Origin: Ahaetulla prasina
Taxonomy: Eukaryota; Chordata; Lepidosauria; Squamata; Colubridae
DNA length: 64,000 nt
Reading direction: 5' to 3'
NCBI RefSeq assembly: GCF_028640845.1
Contig: NC_080539.1
Location: 191,031,436 to 191,095,435, forward strand
The notes under the pieces were generated by a model. It searched no databases. It was not told where the DNA came from and was given only the letters and a program-made list of their open reading frames with translations. Made by a program: the position numbers and the translations under genes. Shown here piece after piece: positions 42,179 through 53,837 of this stretch (position 1 is its first letter; each line of letters begins with the position of its first letter).

Positions 42179-43300
42179 TTCGTTTAATCCCCCCAAGGCT
42201 GTGTGCTCTCCCCACTTCTCTCTGTATACCAATGACTGTATCTCCAACGATTCATCTGTCAAGCTACTGAAGTTCGCAGATGACACAACAGTGATTGGTC
42301 TCATTCAAGACAATGACGAATCCGCATATAGATGAGAGGTCGAACGACTAGCCTTGTGGTGCAACCAAAACAATCTGGAACTGAACACGCTCAAAACCGT
42401 AGAAATGGTGGTAAACTTTAGGAGAAACCCTTCCATACTTCCACCTCTCACAATACTAGACAACACAGTATCAAGAGTAGAAACCTTTAAATTTCTAGGT
42501 TCTATCATATCGCAAGATCTAAAATGGACAGCTAACATCAAAAACATCATCAAAAAAGGATAACAAAGAACGTTCTTTCTGCGCCAAGTCAGAAAGCTCA
42601 AACTGCCCAAGGAGCTGCTGATCCAGTTCTACAGAGGAATTATTGAGTCTGTCATTTGCACCTCTATAACTGTCTGGTTCGGTTCTGCAACCCAACAAGA
42701 AAGACGCAGACTTCAGAGGATAATTAGAACTGCAGAAAAAATAATTGCTACCAACCTGCCTTCCATTGAGGACCTGTATACTGCACGAATCAAGAAGAGG
42801 GCTGTGAAAATATTTACAGATCCCTCACATCCTGGACATAAACTGTTTCAACTCCTACCCTCAAAATGACGCTATAGAGCACTGCACACCAGCACAACTA
42901 GACACAAGAACAGTTTTTTCCCGAAGGCCATCATACTGCTAAACAAATAACTCCCTCAACACTGTCAAACTATTTACTAAATCTGCACTACTATTAATCA
43001 TCGTTCCCATCACCAATCTCTTTCCACTTATGACTGTGACTGTAACTTTGTTGCTGGTAATCCTTATGATTTATATTGATATTGATTGTTCCTGACTGCT
43101 TATTTGTACCCTATGATTATCATTAAGTGTTGTATCATTGTTAAATTTGTACCCTATGACTATCATTTGTGTTGTAAATATTGTACCTTGATGAACGTAT
43201 CTTTTCTTTTATGTACACTGAGAGCATATGCACCAAGACAAATTCCTTGTGTGTCCAATCACACTTGGCCAATAAAAATTCTATTCTGTTCTATTTTTAT
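42179..43300 (+). mobile_element. L2-like LINE, 5'-truncated, snake-type tail
   Basis: Begins inside the RT (GCVLSPLLFSLYTNDC) and includes KFADDTTVIGLI, LWCNQNNLELN, FKFLGSIISQDLKW and SHPGHKLFQLLPSK up to the C-terminus near 42950. The 3' UTR then follows, ending 'gtccaatcacacttggccaataaaaattctattctg'. Several stops (for example after SAYR) and a frameshift break the frame. The 3' end is identical in type to 63304-63600, whose tail is (aatag)n. Snake genomes are known for such microsatellite-tailed LINEs. Confidence 0.85.
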
Positions 43301-43470
43301 ATATTTAATTTAGATAACCAATTGGTAATATCCTTGTAGAAAAATTGTGCTTCTGTTTTTTAAACCAGTTGTTGGCTTTGGACAAAGAATTCTATTCACG
43401 AGCTGTATTAACTTATATACTGCAACCTTGAACCTAGTAAATCGAGATCTTTCTCTAATTCTAGGCCAGA

Positions 43471-43863
43471 GCTGTCAAACTCCCTGTCAACCCTGAAGCT
43501 GACCTGGCTGAAGCGATTTTGAAGCTACAGTGTTGCCACACTGGAGCAAGGCATGGGTGGAGATTAGCGATAGAAGGGGCTGTGTAGTCAAAAAAAAAAA
43601 TACTTTCCCTTGGAAACCAAGGACATTCTCACACCTGGCCAGAGGAAGGAGGAGTGATGTCACCAGACCTGGGAATGCTGCCATGATTGAGCCATGTGAC
43701 TGATTGGGTTTGAGGGGAAAACTTTTACTTTTAATTAGGTGAAAACCAAGGGGCCTCTCAGAGTTGGTTTTCACCAGATATGTGCTAATTTGATATTTCC
43801 AATAAAGTTATTTATTTTTATTATCATAAAAATTCTTAGCATCTTCCTCCATGGTGTCTTACA
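43471..43863 (+). repeat. LTR-like sequence
   Basis: From 'tgtcaaactccctgtcaacc' to 'ggtgtcttaca', with a polyadenylation-like 'ccaataaagttattt' near the right end. A gypsy coding fragment in the same orientation starts about 100 bp further on. No duplication was found, so this is tentative. Confidence 0.35.
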
Positions 43864-43959
43864 ATAGTGTGTATATGTATTATACTTACAAATACAGATG
43901 TTTACTAGATATCCATTAATTCTAATAGGTATAATTTCTGCTTATTGGATTATAGCTGG

Positions 43960-44595
43960 ACACATATATAAGGGGGTCCTAGTGTACCCAGATGACATCC
44001 TCACTTTTACCGAAACAATGGAAGAGCACATGAAACTGGTGCAACAGGTGCTCAAAAAACATTTGGTGGCCAACCTATATGGCAAACTATTCAAATATGA
44101 GTTCCACAAGTCTCGCTTGGACTACCTGGGCTACCAAGTGTCAAGTGAGTGGGTAGAAATGGACCCGGGAAGTTGAAGACCATACTAGATTGGCGAGCTC
44201 CCCAGACCTGAAAGCAGCTGCAGAGCTTCATGAAGTTTATTAACTTGTATTGGAAGTTCATCCCCTCTTTTGCCAAGATTGTCCTGCCAATCACTGGACT
44301 GCTAAAAACAGGAAAAAGCCAAGCCAACCCTTGAACTGGACAATGGAGTGCCAGAAAGCTTTTGAGAAGCTGAAGCAGCGGTTTGCCAAGGAGCTGGTTC
44401 TGAAACACTCTAACCCCAAGAACACCTTTGTCATTCAGGCAGATACCAGAGATATAGCAGTGGGGGCAGTGCTACTCCAGGAAAATAGGGATGGGAACCT
44501 GCAGCCATACGCTTACACCTCTTGAAGCTGACTGAGATGGAAAGACATTGGGCAGTGTGGGAGAAAGAAGCATTTGCTCTAAGATGGGCCCAAGT
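43960..44595 (+). pseudogene. Ty3/gypsy RT-RNase H fragment
   Basis: Frames 43898-44176 and 44250-44525 encode YKGVLVYPDDILTFTETMEE (catalytic Y-DD box as YPDD), HKSRLDYLGYQVSSEW, then the connection and RNase H start: NWTMECQKAFEKLKQRF, FVIQADTRDIAVGAVLLQE. The first in-frame break follows VEMDPG. No integrase or gag is attached, and the fragment ends against an L1 copy in opposite orientation at about 44597. Confidence 0.8.
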
Positions 44596-44597
44596 AT

Positions 44598-47150
44598 AAT
44601 TTATCCCTTCTTCTCTCATTATATTTAAAGATTTTAATTGTAATTTACCCTTTTCTACAAACAAAAGCTCTTTATAAGTAACCACCTCCTGTTTTTGTTC
44701 TATATTTATATTCTCTATTGCATGTCTAGGAATTGCCCATATAGGTATTTTATAATCTAATTTATATTGGTACTTCTTTCATACCCTCAACAAAGCATTT
44801 CTATGTATATGGCTTTTAAAAATCTTATCCACTTTCTTATATAATAAATAGGCATGCCATCCATATAACAGATCATAACCTTCTATATTCAATATTCTTT
44901 CCTCTGTTAAATTAAACCAATCACTGATTGATGACAAAGCAGCTGCTTCATAATATAATTTCAAATTAGACATTTTTAGACCCCCTCTTTCATGTGTATC
45001 CTGTAATATTTTTAACTTTATTCTCGGTCTTTTACCCATCCAGGTAAAATTACTAATCCCTTTCTGCCAGTCCTGCAAATTTGCATCTTTTTTAAGTACT
45101 GGTATCATTTGAAACAAAAATAAAAACCTAGGTAAAATATTCATTTTTATTGCTGCTATTCTTCCCAGCAAAGATAATTGTAACTTCTTCCAATTCTCCA
45201 TTTCCTTCTGTACTTTCTGCCACAACACTTCATAATTATTTTTATATAGTTTCACATTTGAGGCTGTAATATTTACTCCTAAATACTTAACCTTTTTTAC
45301 TATTTCATATCCAGTTAGTCTTTCTAATTCTTCTTTTTGATGTATAGTCATATTTTTAGTTGTTATATTTGTCTTTTGTTGATTCACTTTAAATCTAGAT
45401 ACCTTCCCATGTTGATCAATTATATTCTTTAAATGTATAACTGATTGTATTGGTTGAGATAAGATAACAACCAAATCATCTGCAAACGCTCTTAACCTAT
45501 AATCTTGGTTCCTAATTTTTATTCCCTTTATTTAATTTGAGCCACGTATTTTATTCAGTAAAATTTCTAAAGTTAAAATAAACAATAATGGAGACAAAGG
45601 GCATCCTTGCCTTGTCCCTTTTTCAATTCTAAAAGCTTCTGTTAGACTACCGTTAACTATTATTTGTGCTGTTTGTCTCTGATATATTGCTTTAATTGCT
45701 TGTGTAAAATAATCCCCAAACTGCATCTGTTCTATTATTTTAAATAGAAATTGCCAATTCAATCTGTCAAATGCTTTCTCAGCATCTAGAAAGAAGAGCG
45801 CTGCAGGGATTTGGTTATTTCTTTCCAAATATTCCAATAAATTTACAATTTATCTCGTGTTATTTCTCATATGTCTCCCTCTTATAAATCCTGATTGATC
45901 ACTATGGATCATTTGCCTCATAACTGGCATTAATCTGTTTGCATTAATCTTGGCAAAAATCTTATAATCAGTATTTAAGAGTGATATTGGTCTATAATTT
46001 TCTGGTTTGCGCCTCCTTTGGTATCAATGAGATAAAAGCGGTTCTCCACGAAGGAGGCACTGCTCCTCCAGATAGAATTCTATTTAATAATTCCTTAAGT
46101 GAATCTACCATTTCAGATTGTAAGTTTTTATAATAACAGCTGTTAATCCATCTGTTCCTGGGGATTTACCCATTTTCAACTGTTTAATTGCTAAAATAAT
46201 TTCCTCTGAAGTAATGAGTTGATTCAATTCTTCCCTTTGCTCTAATGTAAGTTCAGAAATACCTTCCTGCTGTAGATATTTATCTATATCTATGTCTGTT
46301 ACTAAGTCTCTAGCATACAACTTCGTATAAAATTCTAAAAAGGCTTTTTTGATCAAATTCTGTTGATATACTTCTTTTCCTCTATATTCTATCTTGCCAA
46401 TGGTACGTGATTTCTGTTTCTTTCTTATTACATAGGCCAACCACCTACCAGGTTTATTAGCATTATTAAATGTATTATGCTTAACATATTGCAAATTAGT
46501 TGCCACCTGATCTGCCATCAACATATTAAACTGCCCTCGTAATATATTTATTGATTCTTTTGCTTTCTTATCTCATGGATTAATTATAAGTAATTGCTCT
46601 TTCTTTTTTATTTCTTCCTCTAGTTCCATTCACTTTTTCTGCAGTCTATTTCTATGTTTATTATTCATATGTATTAAAACTCCCCTCATATAAGCTTTGC
46701 TTGCATCCCAAACCATCTCTATTGATGTGCTATGCATATTCATAACAAAAAATTCTTTCATTTGTTTTTTACATTCTTTTACATTTTCTTCATATCTAGA
46801 TAAATTTTCATTCAACCTCCACGATCTCCGATGTCCCTTTTCCTGATTGAATTCTATCCAAACCGGGCTAGGGTCAGTCAAGGTTCTTAGGCATATCTTA
46901 GTCTTTTTCACCCTAGAAAGAAAATCATTAGTAATTAATATAAAATCAATCCTAGAAAAGGATTGATGCCTATCAGAAAAGAAGGTAAAATCTTTTTCTT
47001 CAGTCTCGCCAAATGTCTATTAATTCTAGGTCTTCCATCATATCAAAAAAAGCTTTAGGCAATTTCGCATGACTTGAAATATTTTGAGATAAGCCTTTTT
47101 TATCTTTTCAAGTATCCAATACTCTATTCCAATCACCCATTAATATAGAC
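44598..47150 (-). pseudogene. L1 ORF2p RT and downstream, broken
   Basis: Frames 46630-46911, 46105-46524, 45532-45837, 44779-45474 and 44598-44685 follow the L1 ORF2 order. They contain the linker, NKPGRWLAYVIRKKQKS, GKSPGTDGLTA, LDAEKAFDRLNWQFLFK and GTRQGCPLSPLLFILTLE. Next come the post-catalytic KVKYLGVNITASN and FNLTEERILNIEGYDLLYG. The catalytic FADD segment is near 45480 at a frameshift. At least five frame breaks are visible. Confidence 0.85.
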
Positions 47151-47545
47151 TATTTATAATCCCAATGTATTATTTTATTATGCAAAAACTTAAAAAAAAT
47201 TTCTTGCTGTTGGTTGGGCGCATAAACTCCAATTAAAAGTATCTTCTTCCTGTCCATTAACAGTTCAATTGCACTATATCTTCCTTGAGTATCAGTCTCA
47301 ATTAATTTAGCTATTAGTTCCTTCTTTAAGTATATAACTATACCATTCTTCTTCTCTGGAGCTGACCCAATAAAATGTGTCCCAAGTTTTGAGTTTATCA
47401 AATATTTTTGATCTGAAGTTCTAATATGCATTTCCTGTAAGCAAATTACATCATTTTTAAATTGTTTCAAATAATGAAATATCTTTCTTCTCTTCTGTGG
47501 TGAATTTAAGCCATTAACATTCCAGGTTAAAAATCTAGTTGCCAT
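47150..47545 (-). pseudogene. L1 ORF2p endonuclease start
   Basis: MATRFLTWNVNGLNSPQKRR opens ORF2. Then come VICLQEMHIR and a GVYAPNQQQ strand, the first half of the L1 apurinic-like endonuclease with its Asn and Glu active-site positions. A stop at 47150 cuts it before the GDWN/SDH motifs. The ATG overlaps the end of the ORF1 frame, as usual in L1. Confidence 0.85.
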
Positions 47546-47930
47546 TTTTGGCCTTGGGAAGCTTTTGGAGCACCAGCTGCATCTCCTCCTGCATCTTAAT
47601 TTTCGACCTAGCCCCTCCCACTGCTTCCATTTTAGTAGTAATGTCTTGAGTTTTCACTTGAAATTGTTGAATATTTGCTTCTTGTTCCATACGTTTAGTT
47701 ACTGCTCTAGTCTGTCTTTGCTCTTTTGCACCCTCTATTTTATCCTCTGATCCTGTGACTTTAACAGTATCCAAAAGTTGCGACAACCCTTCCTCAGTGA
47801 ATATTGCTCCAGCTTGACCTTGTACCGGCACCTCCTTCCCCTTCCTTCTTCTCTGTTTCCCTTCTCCTCCTGCCTTCTGGTGATGGTGGAGTTCCAGCCT
47901 TTAATACATTAACATAAAAATCTCTTGCCT
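47535..47930 (-). pseudogene. L1 ORF1p C-terminal remnant
   Basis: Frame 47535-47831, and a shifted one upstream to about 47930, precede ORF2 directly. The segment is charged and Gln/Lys-rich (QQFQVKTQDITTKMEAVGGA). I place it as ORF1 mainly by position. The RNA-binding core is not recognisable, so the assignment is moderate. Confidence 0.5.
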
Positions 47931-49010
47931 CTCCCTCCCTCTCTCTTTCTCCCCTCTCTCTTTTTCCATCCCTATTTTCCCCTAGCTTTCTCTTCCTCTC
48001 TTTTTATCTATCTCTTCCCCCTCTCTCTTCCCCCTCTCATTCTCTCTCTATCGCTTCCCCCTCTCTCTTCCCCCTCTCATTCTCTCTATCTCCCTCTCTC
48101 TTTCCCTCTCTCCCCTTTTTTCTCTCTCCTTTTCACTCTCTCTGTTTTCCCCTTTCCCACCCTCCATTCCTCCCTCTCTCTTTCCCTCTTTCTCTGTTTC
48201 TCTCTCTCTCTTGTTCACTCCCCTTTCTCTTTCCCTCTCTCTCTCTCTCTCTATCTCCCTTTCCCACCTCTCTGTTTCACTCTTTTCCTCCCCTTCCTCT
48301 CTCTCATTCTCTTCCCCCTCTCTTTCTTTCACTCACTCTTTCTTTCTCTCTTGCCTCTCTCCTTTTCACTCCCTCCTTCTCTCTTTCCTTCCTCCTTTCT
48401 CTGTTTCTCTGTCTCTTTTCCTCACTCTCTCTTTCCCACTCTTTCTGTGTCTCTCACTTTCCCTCCCCCCCTCCCTTTCTTCCTCCCTTTCTCTTTTCCC
48501 TTTCTCTGTTTCTCTCTCTCTTTCCCTCCCTCTTTTTCTTACTCTCATCCCCCCTCTGTTTCTCCCTCTCTCACACTCTTTCCCTCTCTGCTTCACTCTC
48601 CCTCCCTCCCTCTCTTTCTCTTTTTCCCTCCCTCTCTCTCTTTCCCACTCTTTCTGTGTCTCTCACTTTCCCTCCCCCTCTCCCTTTCTTCCTCCCTCTC
48701 TTTTTCCCTCTCTCTGCTTCTCTCTTTCCATCCCTCTTTCTCTTACTCTCATCCCCCCTCTGTTTCTCCCTCTTTCACACTCTTTCCCTCTCCTTTCGCT
48801 CTCTGCTTCACTCTCCCTCCCTCCCTCCGTCTTTCTCTTTTTCCCTCTCTCTGTTTCTCTCACTATGTTCCCCCTCTTTCTGTTCCCACTCTCTTTCTCC
48901 CTCCCTCTCTCCCTCCCCCTTTCTCTCTCTTCTTTTTCTCTTTCCCTCCCTCTTTCCCTCTCCCTATTTCTCCCTCTCTCTTCCTCTCTCGCTCACTTTT
49001 GCCATTCCTC
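47925..49010 (+). repeat. Polypyrimidine tract 1
   Basis: About 1.1 kb of C/T-only sequence with recurring ccctctctctttc units. The 362- and 270-codon frames (Ser/Leu/Phe/Pro) and their purine-strand counterparts are compositional artefacts. Confidence 0.95.
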
Positions 49011-50546
49011 TGATTTGATTTGATTTGATTTGATTTGATTTATTGGATTTTTATACCGCCCTTCTCCTGAAGGACTCAGGGCGGTTTACAGCCAAGATAA
49101 AACGACAATAATATACGAATAAAACAATGAATTAAAAAACTTATTAAACATATGGCCGAATTAAAACATTAAAATGATAAAACCCCATAAAATTTATATC
49201 AAATATTAAAACTATTAAAAATCCTATGCCAATCCTGCGCAAATAAACAGATAGGTCTTCAGCTCGTGGCAGAAGGTCCAAAGGTCCGGCAGTTGACGAA
49301 GTCGAGGGGGAAGTTCGTTCCAAAGGGTGGGAGCCCCCACAGAGAAGGCCCTTCCCCTGGGGGCCGCCAGCCAACATTGCTTGGCGGATGGCACCCTGAG
49401 GAGTCCCTCTCTGTGAGAGCGTACGGGTCGGTGGGAGGCATTCGGTAACAGCAGGCGGTCCCGTAAGTACCCTGGCCCTAAGCCATGGAGCGCTTTAAAG
49501 GTAGTCACCAAAACCTTGAAGTGCACCCGAAAGACCACAGGTAGCCAGTGCAGTCTGCGCAGGAGTGGTGTTACATGGGAGCCACGTGCGGCTCCCTCTA
49601 TCACCCGCGCAGCTGCATTCTGAACCAACTGGAGCCTCCGGGTGCTCTTCAAGGGGAGCCCCATGTAGAGAGCATTGCAGTAATCCAAGCGAGAGGTAAC
49701 CAGAGCATGAGTGACCGTGCATAGGGCATCCCGGTCAAGGAAGGGGCGCAACTGGCGAACCAGGCGAACCTGATAAAAAGCTCTCCTGGAGACGGTCGTC
49801 AGGTGATCTTCAAAAGACAACCGCCCATCCAGGAGAACGCCCAAGTTGCGCACCTTTTCCACTGGGGCCAATGATTCGCCCCCAACAGTCAGCCGTGGCT
49901 GCAGCTGACTGTACCGGGGTGCCGGCATCCACAGCCACTCCGTCTTGGAGGGATTGAGCTTGAGCCTGTTTCTCCCCATCCAGACCCGTACAGCTTCCAG
50001 GCACCGGGACAGCACTTCGATAGCTTCGTTGGGGTGGCCTGGGGTGGAGAAGTACAGCTGCGTGTCGTCAGCATACAGTTGGTACCTCATCCCAAAGCCA
50101 TTGATCTCACCCAGCGGCTTCATATAGATGTTGAACAGGAGAGGCGAGAGACTCGACTCCTGCGGCACCCCACACATAAGGGGCCTCGCGGTCGATCTCT
50201 GCCCCCCTGCCAACACCGTCTGTGACCGGTCAGAGAGATAGGAGGAGAACCACTGATAAACGGTGCCTCCCACTCCCAAACTCCCTAACCGGTGCAGCAG
50301 GATATCATGGTCAATGGTATCAAAAGCCGCTGAGAGATCTAATAGGACCAGGGCAGAGGAATAACCCCTGGCCCTGGCCCTCCAGAGATCATCAACCAAC
50401 GCGACCAAAGCTGTCTCCGTACTGTATCCGGGCCGGAAGCCGGACTGGAATGGGTCTAGATAGACAGATTCATCCAGGTATTGGGGTAATTGACGTGCGG
50501 CCACACTCTCAACAACCTTCACCACACTCTCTACAACCTCTATCTT
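49011..50546 (-). mobile_element. CR1/L3-type LINE 3' fragment, tandem copy A
   Basis: Minus strand from a 5' truncation near 50546 to the stem-loop-like 3' end 'ccgccctgagtccttcaggag' and an (aaatc)n tail at 49011-49040. Frame 49224-50540 carries the RT from FQSGFRPGYSTETAL through LYADDTQLYF to the C-terminus, uninterrupted. GVPQ is followed by ESSLS instead of GSILS. The N-terminal ~30 residues of the frame are purine-tract artefact. Confidence 0.88.
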
Positions 50547-51058
50547 TCTTCCTCTCTTTCTCTGTTTCTCTCTCTTTCCTCTCTCTTCCCTCCCCTTTCT
50601 CTCTCTTACCATTCTCTCTCTGTCTGTCTTTCCTCCTCTTTCCTTCCCCTTCCTCTCTCTCTCATTCTCTCTCTCTCTTCTTCTCTTTCCCTTTCTTTGT
50701 TTCTCTCTCTTCCTCTCCTCCCTCCCCCTCTCCCTTTCTTCCTCCCTCTCTTTTTCCCTCTCTCTGTTTCTCTCTTTCCATCCCTCTTTCTCTTACTCTC
50801 ATCCCCCCTCTGTTTCTCCCTCTTTCACACTCTTTCCCTCTCCTTTCGCTCTCTGCTTCACTCTCCCTCCCTCCCTCCGTCTTTCTCTTTTTCCCTCTCT
50901 CTGTTTCTCTCTCTCTCTTCCCCTCTCTCTTTCCCACTCTCTTTCTCCCTCCCTCTCTCCCTCCCCCTTTCTCTCTCTTCTTTTTCTCTTTCCCTCCCTC
51001 TTTCCCTCTCCCTATTTCTCCCTCTCTCTTCCTCTCTCGCTCACTTTTGCCATTCCTC
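50547..51058 (+). repeat. Polypyrimidine tract 2
   Basis: About 510 bp of C/T sequence between the two LINE copies. Its right part matches tract 1 (for example 'cctttcgctctctgcttcac' at 48792 and 50842), and its left part matches the start of tract 3. Confidence 0.95.
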
Positions 51059-52594
51059 TGATTTGATTTGATTTGATTTGATTTGATTTATTGGATTTTT
51101 ATACCGCCCTTCTCCTGAAGGACTCAGGGCGGTTTACAGCCAAGATAAAACGACAATAATATACGAATAAAACAATGAATTAAAAAACTTATTAAACATA
51201 TGGCCGAATTAAAACATTAAAATGATAAAACCCCATAAAATTTATATCAAATATTAAAACTATTAAAAATCCTATGCCAATCCTGCGCAAATAAACAGAT
51301 AGGTCTTCAGCTCGTGGCAGAAGGTCCAAAGGTCCGGCAGTTGACGAAGTCGAGGGGGAAGTTCGTTCCAAAGGGTGGGAGCCCCCACAGAGAAGGCCCT
51401 TCCCCTGGGGGCCGCCAGCCAACATTGCTTGGCGGATGGCACCCTGAGGAGTCCCTCTCTGTGAGAGCGTACGGGTCGGTGGGAGGCATTCGGTAACAGC
51501 AGGCGGTCCCGTAAGTACCCTGGCCCTAAGCCATGGAGCGCTTTAAAGGTAGTCACCAAAACCTTGAAGTGCACCCGAAAGACCACAGGTAGCCAGTGCA
51601 GTCTGCGCAGGAGTGGTGTTACATGGGAGCCACGTGCGGCTCCCTCTATCACCCGCGCAGCTGCATTCTGAATCAACTGGAGCCTCCGGGTGTTCTTCAA
51701 GGGGAGCCCCATGTAGAGAGCATTGCAGTAATCCAAGCGAGAGGTAACAAGAGCATGAGTGACCGTGCATAGGGCATCCCGGTCAAGGAAGGGGCGCAAC
51801 TGGCGAACCAGGCGAACCTGATAAAAAGCTCTCCTGGAGACGGTCGTCAGGTGATCTTCAAAAGACAACCGCCCATCCAGGAGAACGCCCAAGTTGCGCA
51901 CCTTTTCCACTGGGGCCAATGATTCGCCCCCAACAGTCAGCCGTGGCTGCAGCTGACTGTACCGGGGTGCCGGCATCCACAGCCACTCCGTCTTGGAGGG
52001 ATTGAGCTTGAGCCTGTTTCTCCCCATCCAGACCCGTACAGCTTCCAGGCACCGGGACAGCACTTCGATAGCTTCGTTGGGGTGGCCTGGGGTGGAGAAG
52101 TACAGCTGCGTGTCGTCAGCATACAGTTGGTACCTCATCCCAAAGCCATTGATCTCACCCAGCGGCTTCATATAGATGTTGAACAGGAGAGGCGAGAGAC
52201 TCGACTCCTGCGGCACCCCACACATAAGGGGCCTCCCGGTCGATCTCTGCCCCCCTGCCAACACCGTCTGCGACCGGTCAGAGAGATAGGAGGAGAACAA
52301 CCGATAAACAGTGCCTCCCACTCCCAAACTCCCTAACCGGTGCAGCAGGATACCATGGTCAATGGTATCAAAAGCCGCTGAGAGATCTAATAGGACCAGG
52401 GCAGAGGAATAACCCCTGGCCCTGGCCCTCCAGAGATCATCAACCAACGCGACCAAAGCCGTCTCCGTACTGTATCCAGGCCGAAAGCCGAACTGGAACG
52501 GGTCTAGATACACAGATTCATCCAGGTATTGGGGTAATTGACGTGCCACCACACTCTCTACAACCTTCGCCACACTCTCTACAACCTCTATCTT
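51059..52594 (-). mobile_element. CR1/L3-type LINE 3' fragment, tandem copy B
   Basis: Same fragment as copy A at a constant 2048-bp offset, with roughly 20 substitutions over about 1.5 kb by eye and no net length change. It shares the identical 5' truncation and the same doubled 'cacactctctacaacct' junction and 3' tail. The RT frame 51272-52590 is also open. The lysine/glutamate-rich start of the 547-codon frame is purine-tract artefact. Confidence 0.9.
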
Positions 52595-52857
52595 TCTTCC
52601 TCTATCTCTGCTTCTCTCTGTTTCCCTTTCTCTTTCCCTCCCCCTTTCTCTCTCTCTTACCATTCTCTCTCTGTCTGTCTTTCCCTCCTCTCTTTCCTTC
52701 CCCCTTCCTCTCTCTCTCATTCTCTCTCTCACTTCCTTCTCTTCCCCTCTTGTATCTCTCCCTCTCCCTGCCTCCCCCTCTCTCTTTCCTCCTCCTTTCT
52801 CTGTTTCTCTTTTCCTCCCTCCCTTTTTCTTTCTCTTTCCCCCTCTCTTTCTCTGTC

Positions 52858-52912
<55 letters not shown>

Positions 52913-53582
52913 CACTGTTTCTGTCTCTCATTCCCTCCCTCCCTCCCTCTCTCTCCCTCCTTCTCTCTTTTTCCCCTCTCTCTGTTTCTCTCTGTCTTCC
53001 CCCTCTCTCTTTCTCTTTCCCTCACCTTTTCTCTTTCCCTCACTCTCTCTTTCTCTCTTTCCCTCCCTCTTTCCTTCTCCCCATTGCTCCCGCTCTCTCC
53101 CTTTATCTTTTTCTCTCTTTCCTCCTCTCTCTTTCTCTCTCCTCTTTCTCTATTTCCCCCTCAATTTCTCTTTCCTCGTCTCTTTCTCTCTCTCTCTTTC
53201 CCCTCTCTCTTTCCTCTCTCTCTTTTCCTCTCTTTCTTTCTCTCTTCCCCACTCTTTCTCTTTCCTCCTGCTTTCTCTCTGTTTCTCTCTGTATCTTTCC
53301 TCCTCTCTCATTTTCTCTCTTTTCCTCCCTCTTTCCTTCCCTTTCTTTGTTTCTCTCTTTCCCTCCTCTCTTTCTCTCCCTCCCTCCTCTCTCTGTTTCT
53401 TTTTCCCCTCCCTCTCTTTCCCTTCCTCTCTGTTTCTCTTTTTTCCCTCCCTCCCTCTCTTTCTCTCTCTTTTTCCCATTATCTTTCCCTCTCTCTTTTT
53501 CCCTCTTTCTGTTTCTTTCTCTATCCCTCCCTCTCTTTCTCTCTTTTTCTCTGTCCCGCCCTCTCTTTCCCTCACTCACTTA
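52595..53582 (+). repeat. Polypyrimidine tract 3
   Basis: About 1 kb of C/T sequence including (tttc)n at 52858-52911. The two ~350-codon frames are artefacts. It adjoins the C-terminus and 3' UTR of the next L1, whose 3' UTR purine tract may be its origin. Confidence 0.95.
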
Positions 53583-53589
53583 ACTTTCT

Positions 53590-53825
53590 ATTATTCAAAT
53601 CTTTTATCTATCATCTTTTATTTATATCTCTTTTCTAACCATACATAGAATTTTTCCCATGTCTTGAAATACACCGATTCCTCTTTATCTTTTATCCTTA
53701 GAGTTAATCTATTCATTTCTGCACAGTCTAAACCCATTTTCATTACTTCACCTTCTGACAGGATTTTCTCTGTCTTCCAGTTTTGCGTAAATACAGTTTC
53801 TGCTGCTGTTATTATATGTATAATT
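53590..53825 (-). pseudogene. L1 ORF2p C-terminal end
   Basis: Read on the minus strand from 53825 it encodes IIHIITAAETVFTQNWKTEK...MNRLTLRIKDKEESVYFKTW...YVWLEKRYK and a stop. This corresponds to the LITAARLLIGQYWK...QERYL...WIDYIQ end of the L1 at 3603-4664. It continues directly the frame that stops at 56306. Confidence 0.8.
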
Positions 53826-53837
53826 AAATACGTATCT

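Larger units (their letters stand above)
44598..47930 (-). mobile_element. L1 LINE, truncated at both ends
   Basis: On the minus strand it begins in ORF1 at about 47930, passes the ORF1/ORF2 junction at 47545, and covers the endonuclease and RT. It stops inside the ORF2 C-terminal region at about 44598 against gypsy sequence, so its 3' UTR and A tail are missing. It was therefore cut after insertion. Confidence 0.85.

Noticed and set aside
47925..53638. Very long Ser/Leu/Phe/Pro-rich frames (270-366 codons) and Lys/Glu/Arg-rich frames on the other strand
   Set aside because: They lie in nearly pure C/T or G/A sequence, which lacks stop codons by composition. They have no domains, and frames in several phases are open at once.
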